Assembly (NCBI GenBank): GCA_947467145.1 | Contig: CANIGJ010000004.1 | Span: 111,262-175,261 of the forward strand | Source: Rhodospirillaceae bacterium | GTDB lineage: Bacteria > Pseudomonadota > Alphaproteobacteria > Rhodospirillales > UBA2165 | Direction: 5' to 3' | Length of the DNA stretch: 64,000 nt | Part shown: one piece after another, positions 36,405-46,243 of the stretch | Layout of the letters: every line of letters begins with the position of its first letter | Position numbering within the stretch: position 1 is the stretch's first letter | The notes under the pieces: generated by a model | Database searches by the model: none | Told to the model about the DNA's origin: nothing | Seen by the model: only the letters and a program-made list of their open reading frames with translations | Program-made: the position numbers and the translations under genes

Positions 36405-37099
36405 GCCGCGGCTCCAATCGATGCGGCGATGCCGGCGAACAAGGGTCCTCCACCCAAGCCGCCGACCAATTTGTCGGTCGCGTCTTCGGGATGCGGCATC
36501 AGGCCGAGCACATTGCCCGCCTCGTTATAGACGCCGGCTATATTGTTGATCGAACCGTTCGGGCACCATTTCGGATCGATGTCGGTGTCGAGGCCCGAAT
36601 AGCGGAACGCCACCTGGCCTTCGCCTTCGATGCGCGCCAAGGTTTCGGCGTCGGCGAAATAATTGCCGTCGTGATGCGCGACCGGGCAGGTGAAGACTTC
36701 GTTCTTTTTGTAGTCGCGGGTGAACGCCGTGTCGTTACGCTCGACGCGCAGGTTCACTTCGCGGCAGATGAACTTGAGGCCGGCGTTGCGCATCAGCACA
36801 CCCGGCAGCAGCCGCGTCTCGGTCAGGATCTGAAAGCCATTGCACACGCCCAGCACCAACACACCTTGCTGAGCGCGCTCAGCGACCGCGCGCATGATCG
36901 GCGATTGCGCCGCGATCGCGCCCGTGCGCAGGTAATCGCCATAGGCGAAGCCGCCCGGGATGACGATTAGATCGGTTTTCGGCAATTCGGTTTCGCGATG
37001 CCAGACGATGGTCGGCGCTTTTCCCGTCGCGCGCGTCAGGGCCATCACCATGTCGCGCTCGCGGTTGGAGCCGGGGAAGGTGACGATGCAGGCGGTCAT
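36401..37099 (-). CDS. purQ: Phosphoribosylformylglycinamidine synthase subunit PurQ
   Basis: 232 residues. Class I glutamine amidotransferase supplying ammonia to PurL. Nucleophile Cys in [10 protein letters not shown], His-Glu in LMPHPED, and the start [15 protein letters not shown]. Start is ATG 37099; upstream in-frame codons lie in the spacer after purS. It is 26 bases from purS and overlaps purL by four. Confidence 0.97.
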   Translation of the reverse strand: MTACIVTFPGSNRERDMVMALTRATGKAPTIVWHRETELPKTDLIVIPGGFAYGDYLRTGAIAAQSPIMRAVAERAQQGVLVLGVCNGFQILTETRLLPGVLMRNAGLKFICREVNLRVERNDTAFTRDYKKNEVFTCPVAHHDGNYFADAETLARIEGEGQVAFRYSGLDTDIDPKWCPNGSINNIAGVYNEAGNVLGLMPHPEDATDKLVGGLGGGPLFAGIAASIGAAA

Positions 37100-37125
37100 G
37101 TGCGGTAATGAAACCCAGTCTGGAG

Positions 37126-37368
37126 TTACGAGACGATCTCGACGGCGTAGTTCTCGATGACCGTGTTGGCGAGGAGCTTCTTGCACATCTCTTCGACGGT
37201 GGCCTTGGCGGCGCCCGCGTCGGTCTCGCTCAATTCGATCTCGATAAATTTGCCTTGGCGGACTTCGCCGACGCCGGTGAAGCCGAGCCCGCCGAGCGCA
37301 TGGCCAACCGCCTTGCCCTGGGGATCGAGGACGCCGGATTTCAAGGTGATGTGGATTTTTGCTTTCAC
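37126..37368 (-). CDS. purS: Phosphoribosylformylglycinamidine synthase subunit PurS
   Basis: 80 residues. Small dimeric bridge between PurL and PurQ. Family features: [18 protein letters not shown] and [11 protein letters not shown], with C-terminal helix. It is between purC (52 bases upstream) and purQ, in the order purC-purS-purQ-purL normal for alphaproteobacteria. Confidence 0.95.
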   Translation of the reverse strand: MKAKIHITLKSGVLDPQGKAVGHALGGLGFTGVGEVRQGKFIEIELSETDAGAAKATVEEMCKKLLANTVIENYAVEIVS

Positions 37369-37420
37369 GGACGAACGCCTTAACGCTTAGGTGATGGTCG
37401 GATTTTACCGGAACCGGTGC

Positions 37421-38185
37421 TTATTGAACAAGCTGCGGACCGGTGCTTTCGCCCGGGCCCATCTCGGGCAGGATGCCGAGGCGGCGCGCCACTTCCTGAT
37501 AGGCCTGTTCGATGCCGCCGAGATCGCGGCGGAAGCGGTCCTTGTCCAGCTTCTCGTTGGTCTTGGCGTCCCACAGGCGGCACGAATCGGGGCTGATCTC
37601 GTCGGCGATGACGACGCGCATCAGCTCGCCGTCCCACAGGCGGCCGAATTCGAGCTTGAAATCGATCAGGCGGATGCCGATGCCGAGGAACAGGCCGGAC
37701 ATGAAATCGTTGGCGCGCAGCGCCAGGTTCATCATCTCGTCCATTTCGTGATGGTTGGCCCAGCCGAAGGCGGTGATGTGCTCTTCGCAGACCAGCGGAT
37801 CGTCCAGTTCCTCGTTCTTGTAATAGAACTCGACGATGGAGCGCGGCAGGGCCTTTCCCTCTTCGAGGCCGAACCGCTTGGCCAAGGAGCCGGCGGCGAT
37901 ATTACGCACCACGACCTGGATCGGAATGATCTCGACTTCGCGCAGCAGTTGTTCGCGCATATTGATGCGGCGCAGGAAATGCGTCGGAATGCCGATTTCG
38001 CCCAGCCGCGTCATCACGAATTCGGAGATGCGGTTGTTGATCACGCCCTTGCCGGTGATGGTGCCGCGCTTGGAATCGCGGAACGCCGACGCGTCGTCCT
38101 TGAAATAGGCGACGATGGTCCCCGGCTCCGGGCCCTCGAACAGGACCTTCGCCTTGCCTTCGTAGAGCTTCCTACGTCTCGCCAT
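37421..38185 (-). CDS. purC: Phosphoribosylaminoimidazole-succinocarboxamide synthase
   Basis: 254 residues. SAICAR synthase of purine synthesis. Motifs: [44 protein letters not shown], and [11 protein letters not shown]...[13 protein letters not shown] with active-site Asp. Start is ATG 38185; an open extension upstream of about 26 codons has no ribosome site. It heads the purC-S-Q-L cluster. No PurR-type or riboswitch element was recognised upstream. Confidence 0.96.
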   Translation of the reverse strand: MARRRKLYEGKAKVLFEGPEPGTIVAYFKDDASAFRDSKRGTITGKGVINNRISEFVMTRLGEIGIPTHFLRRINMREQLLREVEIIPIQVVVRNIAAGSLAKRFGLEEGKALPRSIVEFYYKNEELDDPLVCEEHITAFGWANHHEMDEMMNLALRANDFMSGLFLGIGIRLIDFKLEFGRLWDGELMRVVIADEISPDSCRLWDAKTNEKLDKDRFRRDLGGIEQAYQEVARRLGILPEMGPGESTGPQLVQ

Positions 38186-38323
38186 TGTCTTGGATTCTTT
38201 CAGAGTCGCGGGCCGGCGGCCCCGACGCGGCTCCCGTATAACAAATGCGGGGCGCCAAAACAACGTTCGGCCGTCCCCAAGGGTTCCCTGGCGCTTCCTC
38301 GGGTGCTCCCCGGAAAACCGCCC

Positions 38324-39619
38324 TTAAATCAGTGCCTGGCCCTCGGGGAATCGTTGCGAATCGACGTCGCAGCAGAAAACCAGCAGGCCGCCGGGGCGCA
38401 CGATGCCCACCGACAGGGTCACGACAATGTGCGACCCGGTGAGCGAGAAGTAGGGCCGGGTGATCTGCACCTCGCCCGGGACCGCGACCGCGCGGCGGTA
38501 ATAATGCCGCAGGTGCCAGGCGGCACCCCGCTGATTGGCCATTGGGCGGAAGCGCGGATCGGACTGTTCGGGGGCGCGATGGGTGGTGATGTTGGGCGTA
38601 TATTGGCCGCCCGCCGCATCGACCGCCCAGCAGCGCACGACGGACGGTAGTGCGATGAGGTCGGCGGTCGCATCGTCGATGTTCATCCCGTCGCCGAGCA
38701 TCGCGGTCGAGCGGTCGAACTGCGTGCGGATCGCGCGCATGAAATCGTCGCGCGCTTTTTGATGATCGTCGAGGCGCGTGCGCACGGTGGTGCCCATGCT
38801 GGCCGGCGTCGTTTCGCCCGGCACGGTGCGCTGGCACAAGGGGCCCGGGCGGCCGAACAGATAGCCCTGATAAAGATCGACATCGGCTTCCATGCCGACG
38901 ATGGCTTCGTCCTCGGTCTCGACCCCTTCGAGCAGCACCATCGCGCCGGCTTCGTGGATCAGCGACGAGAGGTTCGGCAACGAGCGGCGCATCAGCCCGT
39001 CGCGCGCGGCGGCGGCCGTGATCGAACGGTCGAGCTTCACGATATCGGGCTTGAGCGCCCAGATGCGGTTGAAGTTGGAATGCCCGGCGCCGAAGTCATC
39101 GATGGCGATGAGGCAGCCGAACGAGCGCAGCGATTGGATGACGTCCTGCAGCAGCATCTCGTCGCCGATGCTGCTTTCGACGACCTCGACCACGATGCGG
39201 TGCGGCGGCACGCCGTAGCGGCGCACGATGCGCCCGAGATCGCCGCCGCGCTGCACGTGGCGCACGACCTCGTTCGGGCTGATGTTGAGGAACATCCAGC
39301 TATCGTCGGGCGCTTGCGCTGAAAAATTACGGATGTGCAGCGCCTGGCTCAGCCGTTCGAGCTGCTGCGTATCGGTGCCGCTGGCGGCATCCGTATAAAA
39401 AAGTTGCACCGGCGAGACCGGTGCATTGTTCGAATCCATCGCCCGCAGCAGCGCTTCGTAGCCCACCGGTTGCGGGTGGGCGAAGCTGAAGATCGGTTGG
39501 AACGCGCTTTTCAGGCGCAGAGTCCTGTACGCAGCGGCATAGCTGCCGTCGCCGTTACGGGAAAATTGTGGGGTCGAACGTGTCGCTTCCGAGCCGGGTA
39601 CGTCTGTTATTTGCGCCAT
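38324..39619 (-). CDS. EAL-domain phosphodiesterase with YkuI-like C-terminal domain
   Basis: 431 residues. EAL domain (about 25-270): YEALLRA, LNISPNEVV, VEVVESS, IDDFGAGHS, KLDRS and the catalytic Glu in LLEGVETEDE are all present, so it is probably active. The C-terminal part (about 290-425) resembles the PAS-like YkuI_C sensor domain, with CWAVDAAGGQYTPN and YFSLTGSHIVVTLSVGI. No transmembrane segments. It lies alone between purC and the NRDE gene and should respond to a cytoplasmic ligand to lower c-di-GMP. Confidence 0.85.
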   Translation of the reverse strand: MAQITDVPGSEATRSTPQFSRNGDGSYAAAYRTLRLKSAFQPIFSFAHPQPVGYEALLRAMDSNNAPVSPVQLFYTDAASGTDTQQLERLSQALHIRNFSAQAPDDSWMFLNISPNEVVRHVQRGGDLGRIVRRYGVPPHRIVVEVVESSIGDEMLLQDVIQSLRSFGCLIAIDDFGAGHSNFNRIWALKPDIVKLDRSITAAAARDGLMRRSLPNLSSLIHEAGAMVLLEGVETEDEAIVGMEADVDLYQGYLFGRPGPLCQRTVPGETTPASMGTTVRTRLDDHQKARDDFMRAIRTQFDRSTAMLGDGMNIDDATADLIALPSVVRCWAVDAAGGQYTPNITTHRAPEQSDPRFRPMANQRGAAWHLRHYYRRAVAVPGEVQITRPYFSLTGSHIVVTLSVGIVRPGGLLVFCCDVDSQRFPEGQALI

Positions 39620-39734
39620 TCGACTTCTTCAAGTGGGCGCCACGCCGCAGCCATTATCGTTGCTTTGGGCTAAAAGTAAATCGGTTGAAGAAATTATAGG
39701 GCGCTCAACTGAGTGCGCGTGCCGATGGTTGCGT

Positions 39735-40526
39735 TCAGTGCGGGAGCGGCATGACCGTGGTGTCGAGCGACACGAAGTTGGTCTCGCCCGGCCGACCGGC
39801 GGCGAACAGGAAGATCGGCTTGATGCCGTCCATGTTGGGTGCGGGCAGCGCGATCAGCGAGGACGACACCGTGCCGTAGCCGCGCTCGGTCACGATGGTC
39901 ATGGCGCCATCCGATCCTTCGGCCGGATCGTGCAGCCGACTCGCCAACAGATGACGCCACGCCGTCCAGTCACCGCCGCTCGGGCTATTGGTGGGTTCGG
40001 GTTCTTTGGCGGCGCGGAACTGCGGCAGATACATCTTGGCGCGCGCATGGCTGGTATCGTTGAGCCCGCGCGACGTCAGCAGCGACAGGCCCGGCGGGAT
40101 GGCGGTGCGCACGACACGATGGCCGGCGTCGGTTTCCAGCATGCTGATGACGGCGGCGTCGCGATTGTCGGCGATCACCAGATGGCAGGCGCGATAGGCG
40201 TCGGGATTGAGCACGCTCAAGGCCTCGATCGCATCGATGGCATCGGCATGTTCGAGCGCTTCGAGCGGCAGTTCGCCGCGCGACCGGAAACCGCTGCGCG
40301 GACCCAAGGTGCCGCGCCCGTTAAGCACGGCGGCCATCACGCCGTTGTCGTTGAGGCCGAGCCACGTACCGCCCGCCAATTCGTCGATCCCGGCGATCAC
40401 ATCCGGGCGGTCCGGCCAGTGGCGGGCCGGCGCCAGCCAGGGCCGGGCGACCTGTTCGTCGCGATTGGCGGCGACGAGGACGGGCCAGGCATGATTGGGG
40501 CGGCGCAGGATGACGAGGGTGCACAT
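39735..40526 (-). CDS. NRDE (TANGO2-like) family protein
   Basis: 263 residues from ATG 40526. It begins with the NRDE signature MCTLVILRR...VLVAANRDE, then WPDRPDVIAGIDELAGGTWLGLNDNGVMAAVLNGRG, which is the N-terminal nucleophile-like arrangement of the family (Cys2). The later region carries NPDAYRACHLVIADN. Proposed roles in heme or lipid handling come from eukaryotic TANGO2; the bacterial role is open. Divergent from DUF1476 across 117 bases. Confidence 0.88.
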   Translation of the reverse strand: MCTLVILRRPNHAWPVLVAANRDEQVARPWLAPARHWPDRPDVIAGIDELAGGTWLGLNDNGVMAAVLNGRGTLGPRSGFRSRGELPLEALEHADAIDAIEALSVLNPDAYRACHLVIADNRDAAVISMLETDAGHRVVRTAIPPGLSLLTSRGLNDTSHARAKMYLPQFRAAKEPEPTNSPSGGDWTAWRHLLASRLHDPAEGSDGAMTIVTERGYGTVSSSLIALPAPNMDGIKPIFLFAAGRPGETNFVSLDTTVMPLPH

Positions 40527-40643
40527 GGGCCGATTGTTACCGTTTCGCTTCGGGGAAGGCAAAACCGCCCTTTGGGGTTGCCGGGTTACATAAGTGAACC
40601 TAAATGAACGGGACGCCTAATTATCGACAGGAGACTTCCGTTT

Positions 40644-40973
40644 ATGGCCGACGCAATTAATGACCGCCGCAAAGGGTTCGAGGAAAAATTCCGTCACGAC
40701 CAGGATCTGCAATTCAAGGTGTCCTCGCGCCGCAACAAGTTGCTCGGCCTGTGGCTCGGCGAACGGTTCGGTCTCGGCGGCGACAAGCTCGCCGAATATG
40801 CCACCACGGTGGTGATCGCCGATCTGGATAAGCCGGGCGACGACGATGTCATCGGCAAGGTCATGGCGGATATCAAGGAACGTAACCTGACGATCAGCGA
40901 AGCCGATATCCGCGCCAAGCTCGCCGAGCTGGCCGTCATCGCCAAAGACCAGATCATGACCGAGCAGAAATAA
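40644..40973 (+). CDS. F1FO-ATPase zeta inhibitor subunit (DUF1476)
   Basis: 109 residues. The DUF1476 start MADAINDRRKGFEEKFRHD leads an alpha-helical fold with RRNKLLGLWLGERFGL and TISEADIRAKLAELA. In Paracoccus this family is the zeta subunit that inserts its N terminus into F1 to block ATP hydrolysis. AGGAGA precedes the ATG. The gene is monocistronic, followed by a clear terminator. Confidence 0.9.
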   Translation: MADAINDRRKGFEEKFRHDQDLQFKVSSRRNKLLGLWLGERFGLGGDKLAEYATTVVIADLDKPGDDDVIGKVMADIKERNLTISEADIRAKLAELAVIAKDQIMTEQK

Positions 40974-41005
40974 CTTAGCGTTCAGTCTGACGCTTGGACT
41001 TGCAG

Positions 41006-41032
41006 AAGGATGGACATGGTTCCATCCTTTTT
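41006..41032 (+). terminator. Rho-independent terminator after DUF1476
   Basis: Stem AAGGATGGA / TCCATCCTT with the six-base loop CATGGT and a T-tract. It lies 32 bases after the stop. Confidence 0.85.
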
Positions 41033-41075
41033 GCATTCAGGGGTGCCGCATAGGGCGCCTTGGGGGGATACAACG

Positions 41076-41669
41076 ATGATGGATCCGGCGCTCGTTCCGG
41101 TCATTGATTTCTGGTGCGGCATTCCGGGCTCGCCCGAACGCGATACCTTCCGTGAAATCTGGTTCAAGGACGCGACACCGGCCTTCGACGCCGAAATCCG
41201 TGATCGCTTTCTGGCGTTGCATGAGCGCGCGCTGGCGGGTGACTTCGCGCATGTGCTGGATTCGGTGGATGGCTGTTTCGCGCTGCTGATTCTGTTCGAC
41301 CAATTCCCGCGCAATATGTTCCGCGGTACGGCGCGCGCGTTTGCCACCGATCCCAAGGCGCGTGCGGTTGCGGCGCACGCGATCGCTAAAGGCTTCGATC
41401 GCGATGTGCCTGCGGTCTATCGCGTCTTCTTCTATCTGCCCTATGAACATTCCGAAGCTCTGGCCGATCAGGAACGCGGGTTGGAGCTGATGCGCGACAT
41501 GGGGAACGAACGCACGATCGAAGCCGCGCTCGAACATATCGAGGTGATCAAACGCTTCGGCCGCTTCCCGCATCGCAATGTCGCACTCGGGCGCGTCAGC
41601 ACACCAGCCGAGATCGAGTATCTCAAAGACGGCAAAAGCTGGGGCCAGGCTGCGCCGGCAGCGTCCTGA
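41076..41669 (+). CDS. DUF924 family protein
   Basis: 197 residues. DUF924 pattern: VIDFWCGIPGSPERDTFREIWFKDATPAFDAEIRDRF, ILFDQFPRNMFRGTARAFATDPKA, VFFYLPYEHSEALADQERGLEL, and FGRFPHRNVALGR. All-helical TPR-like fold of unknown function. Start is ATG 41076 behind GGGGGG; the frame is open a little further but that stretch is the preceding terminator. Read with the next lipoprotein gene after 14 bases. Confidence 0.9.
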   Translation: MMDPALVPVIDFWCGIPGSPERDTFREIWFKDATPAFDAEIRDRFLALHERALAGDFAHVLDSVDGCFALLILFDQFPRNMFRGTARAFATDPKARAVAAHAIAKGFDRDVPAVYRVFFYLPYEHSEALADQERGLELMRDMGNERTIEAALEHIEVIKRFGRFPHRNVALGRVSTPAEIEYLKDGKSWGQAAPAAS

Positions 41670-41683
41670 GCCACAGATCGGGG

Positions 41684-42364
41684 ATGTTCATGCGTTGGCG
41701 TCTTGGTTGGGTCGTGGCTGAGCTGCTGCTCGTCGGCTGTGGGCCGATGCGTTCGCCGCCGCCGCAGCTCCAGCCGCTAGCGCAGGACCAATACATTCTG
41801 ATGGCGCCGTTGCCGCGCCTGCTTGCGCCGGGCCAGCCCGTCCCGGGCGATCCGGACGAGCTCATGCGTTTGCATGACAACCCCGATGGTGCGGCGGTGA
41901 TTGCCGAATTGACGCCGCGTCTTCGCGACGTGCCGCCAAATTATCTCTATGAATATGCGCGCCGCATGTTCGAGGTGAACGCCGCCGAAGGCTTCAAATG
42001 GTTCTGGGTCGGGTCCGTGCGCGCGCGTTATGACGCGTTGCGCTGCACCGATACGACGTCGCATCAAGGCGCCTTGTTTCTGCCGCAACTGACGCCGGAT
42101 ATCGTCAAGGCGATCCAGGCCGACGAGATGGCTTTTGCGCGCCAGATCGAACCCGCCCTGGCGGAAGAAGCGACGTTCCCGGTCAACACCAATCCCGCGT
42201 GGATTTGTGTGCATGGGATGAAGTCTTATACGGCGCTCCGTATCGGCGACAAGCTGCCGAACTGGGTGATCTCGGAATGGGACTGGCCGGCGGTGCGTCA
42301 GAAGGTCCGCACTGATGCGCGCATATCAGCGGCGAAGATGCTAACGGATGTGTCGAAGAAATAA
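41684..42364 (+). CDS. Hypothetical lipoprotein
   Basis: 226 residues. Signal with lipobox LLVGC (Cys19) and a proline-rich stretch, then a soluble domain with NYLYEYARRMFEVNAAEGFKWFWVGSVRARYDALRC. No family recognised with confidence. Two later cysteines (in ALRCTD and AWICVHG) could pair. Start could be ATG 41684 or 41690. It follows DUF924 by 14 bases. Confidence 0.72.
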   Translation: MFMRWRLGWVVAELLLVGCGPMRSPPPQLQPLAQDQYILMAPLPRLLAPGQPVPGDPDELMRLHDNPDGAAVIAELTPRLRDVPPNYLYEYARRMFEVNAAEGFKWFWVGSVRARYDALRCTDTTSHQGALFLPQLTPDIVKAIQADEMAFARQIEPALAEEATFPVNTNPAWICVHGMKSYTALRIGDKLPNWVISEWDWPAVRQKVRTDARISAAKMLTDVSKK

Positions 42365-42379
42365 GCGGCCGTAACTAAT

Positions 42380-42423
42380 TCTCCCTCTCCGTCCTTTAGG
42401 GGGGGATAGGGTCGGGGTGAGGT
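42380..42423. repeat. Intergenic palindrome of the common CTCCCTCTCC...GGGGTGAGG type
   Basis: CTCCCTCTCCGTCCTTTAGG opposed by GGGGGATAGGGTCGGGGTGAGG. The arms pair imperfectly. This resembles the widespread intergenic repeat of many proteobacteria. Only one copy is recognised in this window. Confidence 0.5.
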
Positions 42424-42435
42424 GGGTCTGATCGG

Positions 42436-43074
42436 ATGAACACGATCGTAGCTCAGAATTGGGATTGGCTGCTCGTCGTTCTCGTTTTGATTTTGATTCG
42501 GTTCTGGCGGCCTGCATTACCCACGGGGCAACGCGGTGAACTTAGGGTCAATGCTGGCCTCTCTCGTCTTCTCGACCAGAAAGTCTTTCGACTCATCACG
42601 AACGTTACTCTCCCGGTCGGCAACGATACGACCCAAATCGATCACTTAATCGTTTCGCCGTATGGGATTTTCGTAATCGAGACCAAGAACTTTAGTGGGT
42701 GGATATTCGGTCATCCGAACGACGCGCAATGGACCCAGGTACTTTATCGGTCGAAGGAGAGATTTCAGAACCCTCTCCACCAGAACGACAGGCATGTCAG
42801 AGTGGTGCGTGACCTGCTCAATCTCCGGTATGATCAGGTGCATAACGTCGTCGTATTTGTTGGTGACAGTGAGTTTAAGACACCGATGCCTGCCGGAGTT
42901 GTGGAAGGAGTCTCGGAACTTATCGACTTTATTGACGAAAAGCGTGTGCGCTTATTCACAAATAACGAGGTGCATCTGTTCCTCGATATCATACAAGCGC
43001 AGCGGCTCAAGCCAGGCCCCGAGACAGATCGCGCTCATCTTAAAAGCGTGAGAAGGCGAGTGTTTGGCGAATAG
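42436..43074 (+). CDS. NERD domain protein (nuclease-related)
   Basis: 212 residues. An N-terminal transmembrane helix (about 8-22), then the NERD domain: RGELRVNAGL, NDTTQIDHLIVSPYGIFVIETKNFSGWIFG and NPLHQNDRHVRVVRDLL. The catalytic-type Glu-x-Lys (ETK) and preceding Asp of the restriction-endonuclease-like fold are present. Codons are clearly richer in A and T than in the neighbours, suggesting recent acquisition. It faces the helicase gene with five bases between stops. Function unknown; a nuclease is likely. Confidence 0.85.
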   Translation: MNTIVAQNWDWLLVVLVLILIRFWRPALPTGQRGELRVNAGLSRLLDQKVFRLITNVTLPVGNDTTQIDHLIVSPYGIFVIETKNFSGWIFGHPNDAQWTQVLYRSKERFQNPLHQNDRHVRVVRDLLNLRYDQVHNVVVFVGDSEFKTPMPAGVVEGVSELIDFIDEKRVRLFTNNEVHLFLDIIQAQRLKPGPETDRAHLKSVRRRVFGE

Positions 43075-43079
43075 CGATC

Positions 43080-45839
43080 CTAATTTTCCTTCTTAAAAAA
43101 CTCTTTCGCGGCCTCCAGCGTATCCTTCAAGCCGGCGCGTTCGACCGCGACACCTTCGGGGAACGCATCGGCGAGGCGCGACGGCATTGCCTTATCCAGC
43201 ATGACGAACATGCCGCGATCGTCGGCGCGGCGCACGAGGCGGCCGAACGCCTGCTTGAGTTTCAGGCGCGTCATCATGTCGTCGTAAGAAAAATCCGCGA
43301 AGAATTGTTTGCGCGCGCGATGCAGGATGGTCGGGCGCGGCCACGGCACGCGGTCGAACACGATCATGCGCAAGCTATGTCCGGGCACGTCGACGCCGTC
43401 GCGGATGGCATCGGTGCCGAACAGGCACGAATCTTCTTCGGCGCGGAAGATATCGACCAGGGTTCCGGTATCGAGCGGATCGACATGCTGGGCCAGAAGC
43501 GTGAGGTGTTTGAGCTTCGGATCGTCGGCCAGGCGGGCATGCACGGCACGCAGGCGCGCGATGGACGTGAACAGGCCGAGCACGCCGCCGCCCGCCGCTA
43601 GGATCAGTTCGCGAAAGGCGCTGGCGATCTGCTCGTTGTTGTCTTTGGCGATATCGTTGATGACGCGCACCTTGGTCTGCGCCGGATAATCGAAGGGCGA
43701 CGACACGCCCGCATAATCGACGCTATCGCCGAGATGACGCGCCCCCGTGCGCGCGGCGGCCGCATCCCACATGGTGGCGATGTCGGTTTCGCGTTTGTCG
43801 CGCAAGGTGGCCGACGTGATCAGCATGCCGTGCGCGACGTCGGTCATGGTCTGGGCGAAGGGGCGCATGGGATCGGTGAAATGGCGATGCAAGCCGACAT
43901 CGACATCGCGGCCTTCGATGCGTTCCAGGCCGAAAAAATCGACAAAGGCATCGGATGGCGTTTCCGACAGCGATGCCAGCATCGAACGCCAGGATTCGAT
44001 GGCGGCGACGGTGCGCCGTTCCAGGCTGCGCGTGACCGATTCGATGCGCACGCGCGTCTGTGTGTCGAGGGTGTCGGATTCCTCGTCGAGCTTGCGTTGT
44101 AAGCAACCGATCAAGGTCTGCACCGACGGCCTGAGATGCGCCAGATGTTGCGCCAGATCCTGCGCGGCTTCGATTAGGCCGTCGACCGGCGGCGACGCGT
44201 CCGCTTCCAATCCATACGCACTGCCGGCATTGCGGTCGCGCGCATAGACCTGCTGATGCGCCTTGCTGAGGAAGTTTTCCACCGGGCCGTGCGCGCCGCC
44301 GCTGGCGACGCGTTGCATCCAGCTTGGCCCGGGCAGGCCATGCGCCCAGCGCTCGATTTCATCGACTGCTTCGCCGGCTTTTTTGTCGTCCTCGATCAGG
44401 CCGTCGAGGCGGGCTTTCAATCCGCGTGTGCGCCCCGAACGCCGACGCTCCGCGCCCAGTAGCCAGCGTCGAAGCTCGGCGGCTTCACCGCCGGTGAGAT
44501 GGGCGGAGAACGCGCTATCGGCGGCATCGAACAGATGATGACCTTCGTCGAAGACATAACGCAGCGGGCGCGTCTGATCGTCGGGGCCGAGGGCCGCCTG
44601 CACCATGACCAGCGCATGGTTGGCGATGACCAGGCGGGCGCGCCGCGCGCGGCGCACCGATTTTTCGATGAAACATTTGCCGTAGTGATTGCACGCCGAA
44701 TAGATGCATTCGCCGCGCGTGTCGGTCAGCTCCACCGTGCGCCGCCGCCCCAACAGATCGCCGAGCCAGGCCGGGAAATCGCCGCCGATCATATCGCCGT
44801 CGCGCGTTGCCTGAATCCAGCGCGCGACCAGGCCGAGGGTGATCAGATCGCCCGCTTGGCCTTCCTTCAACGCGTCCTCGTAATTGAGCAGGCAGAGATA
44901 ATTCTCGCGCCCCTTGCGCACGACGGCGCGCAGCGCTTTCTCCGCGCGGTCGGGATAGAGCTTGTCGATCTCGCCGTCCAATTGGCGCTGCAGGTTGCGC
45001 GTATAGGTCGATAGCCACACGGCGGATTCGTTCTTGTCGGCCCAGACGCTGGCGGGCGCGAGATAGCCGAGCGTCTTGCCGACGCCGGTGCCCGCTTCGG
45101 CGACAACGACGCGCGGATTGCCGCGCGTATCGGTCGGTTGGAACGCACCGGCGGCGGCCATGGCGAATTCGATCTGCTGCGGCCTGTTCTCCGACCAAGT
45201 GCTTTCGGCATCGTCCAATAACAAGCTATCCAGGCGCTGGCGCACTTCGCCGACACTGACCGAATGATGCGCGGGCGGCGGCGGTGGCGGCGTTTCCACC
45301 CACTCGCCCAGTTTCTGCCAAACCTTCAGCGCATCACCGAGCGAGCCTTGCCGTGTGCCGTCGTTGGCGATGTTCATGGCGCCAAGCAAGGACGGCCCCC
45401 ACGGCCAATTGGCGCGCGCCATGGCGATGGCGATGTTGTGTGCCGAGGCATCCAGCGCCCGCGCCTCGCGCAGCAATTGTTGCGCGGCTTCGAGCATGGC
45501 GAATGCCATGCCGTCGAGATCGTCGGGCACGGCGAGATCGAGGGCGCGCGCCAGGCCGCGCGGCGTCGGCACGCAGAACTGCGCCGGGCGCACGAAGGCG
45601 AACAATTCGAGCAGGTCATAGGCGGCAAACGGCGTGGTGGCGAGACGGCGCTGCACGCTGCGCGCATGGCACACGATCGGCGGGCTGGCGTGGGCGCGCT
45701 CGGCGGCGACTTTGGCGCTTAGTTGATGCAACTCGCCGTCCGGATCGAGCAGCACGCACGCCCCGCGCTCCGCGATCAGGATCGCGGCGCGCGGCAGGGC
45801 AATGGCAGGGCGGGAAGGCGCAGACGACGCGATGTCCAT
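43080..45839 (-). CDS. DinG/XPD-family ATP-dependent DNA helicase
   Basis: 919 residues. Superfamily 2 helicase with Walker A EAGTGVGKTLGY near residue 250, DEGH box FDEGHHLFD, and motif VI QAFGRLVRRADDRG. Four cysteines suitable for an iron-sulfur cluster appear in order: CLLNYEDAL, CIYSAC and GKCFIEK. About 240 residues precede the helicase core, including the region with CVLLDPDGELHQL. It unwinds DNA in repair or R-loop removal (family). ATG 45839 is used; a short A/T-rich spacer follows upstream. Confidence 0.9.
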   Translation of the reverse strand: MDIASSAPSRPAIALPRAAILIAERGACVLLDPDGELHQLSAKVAAERAHASPPIVCHARSVQRRLATTPFAAYDLLELFAFVRPAQFCVPTPRGLARALDLAVPDDLDGMAFAMLEAAQQLLREARALDASAHNIAIAMARANWPWGPSLLGAMNIANDGTRQGSLGDALKVWQKLGEWVETPPPPPPAHHSVSVGEVRQRLDSLLLDDAESTWSENRPQQIEFAMAAAGAFQPTDTRGNPRVVVAEAGTGVGKTLGYLAPASVWADKNESAVWLSTYTRNLQRQLDGEIDKLYPDRAEKALRAVVRKGRENYLCLLNYEDALKEGQAGDLITLGLVARWIQATRDGDMIGGDFPAWLGDLLGRRRTVELTDTRGECIYSACNHYGKCFIEKSVRRARRARLVIANHALVMVQAALGPDDQTRPLRYVFDEGHHLFDAADSAFSAHLTGGEAAELRRWLLGAERRRSGRTRGLKARLDGLIEDDKKAGEAVDEIERWAHGLPGPSWMQRVASGGAHGPVENFLSKAHQQVYARDRNAGSAYGLEADASPPVDGLIEAAQDLAQHLAHLRPSVQTLIGCLQRKLDEESDTLDTQTRVRIESVTRSLERRTVAAIESWRSMLASLSETPSDAFVDFFGLERIEGRDVDVGLHRHFTDPMRPFAQTMTDVAHGMLITSATLRDKRETDIATMWDAAAARTGARHLGDSVDYAGVSSPFDYPAQTKVRVINDIAKDNNEQIASAFRELILAAGGGVLGLFTSIARLRAVHARLADDPKLKHLTLLAQHVDPLDTGTLVDIFRAEEDSCLFGTDAIRDGVDVPGHSLRMIVFDRVPWPRPTILHRARKQFFADFSYDDMMTRLKLKQAFGRLVRRADDRGMFVMLDKAMPSRLADAFPEGVAVERAGLKDTLEAAKEFFKKEN

Positions 45840-45885
45840 GACTCAATCTATATAAATACACCGGCGACCGACAGGCCGGCCGTCG

Positions 45886-46236
45886 TCAAAAGCGCAGACC
45901 ACCGAATTTGTCTTGTTTGAGGTCGAGCGCAACGAATCGGCGCTTGTCGCCGCGATAAACGAGGAGCAGCGCATCGCGCCCATCGTTGTGAATAGCCTCG
46001 AGGACGCCCTGCAATTCTTGGATTGAGGTAATCGTCCTATCCGTCCCGATCTGAACGATGCGCTCGCCTGGGAGAATACCCTTGGCCTGTGCGGCGCTTC
46101 CGGACATGACGGAGGAAACGGGCACGCCGGCATACAACCAAGAGACATCCTGTGGCGGTGCGCTGCACGCCGTTAGGCAGACGACAAACAGCAAACGCAA
46201 GACGCGGGTGAGCGATGCTCTGTCAAAAATTCGCAA
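45886..46236 (-). CDS. PDZ-domain lipoprotein, TTG start
   Basis: 116 residues from TTG 46236, with GGAG ten bases upstream. Lipobox CLTAC near residue 20. The rest is a single PDZ domain: VSSVMSGSAAQAKGILPGERIVQIGTDRTITSIQELQGVLEA, with the usual carboxylate-binding and helix pattern. There is no protease or other domain. The start is inferred because the frame has no ATG between the DUF2283 stop and the signal. It lies eight bases after DUF2283 and may be read with it. Confidence 0.7.
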   Translation of the reverse strand: MRIFDRASLTRVLRLLFVVCLTACSAPPQDVSWLYAGVPVSSVMSGSAAQAKGILPGERIVQIGTDRTITSIQELQGVLEAIHNDGRDALLLVYRGDKRRFVALDLKQDKFGGLRF

Positions 46237-46243
46237 GCTGTCG

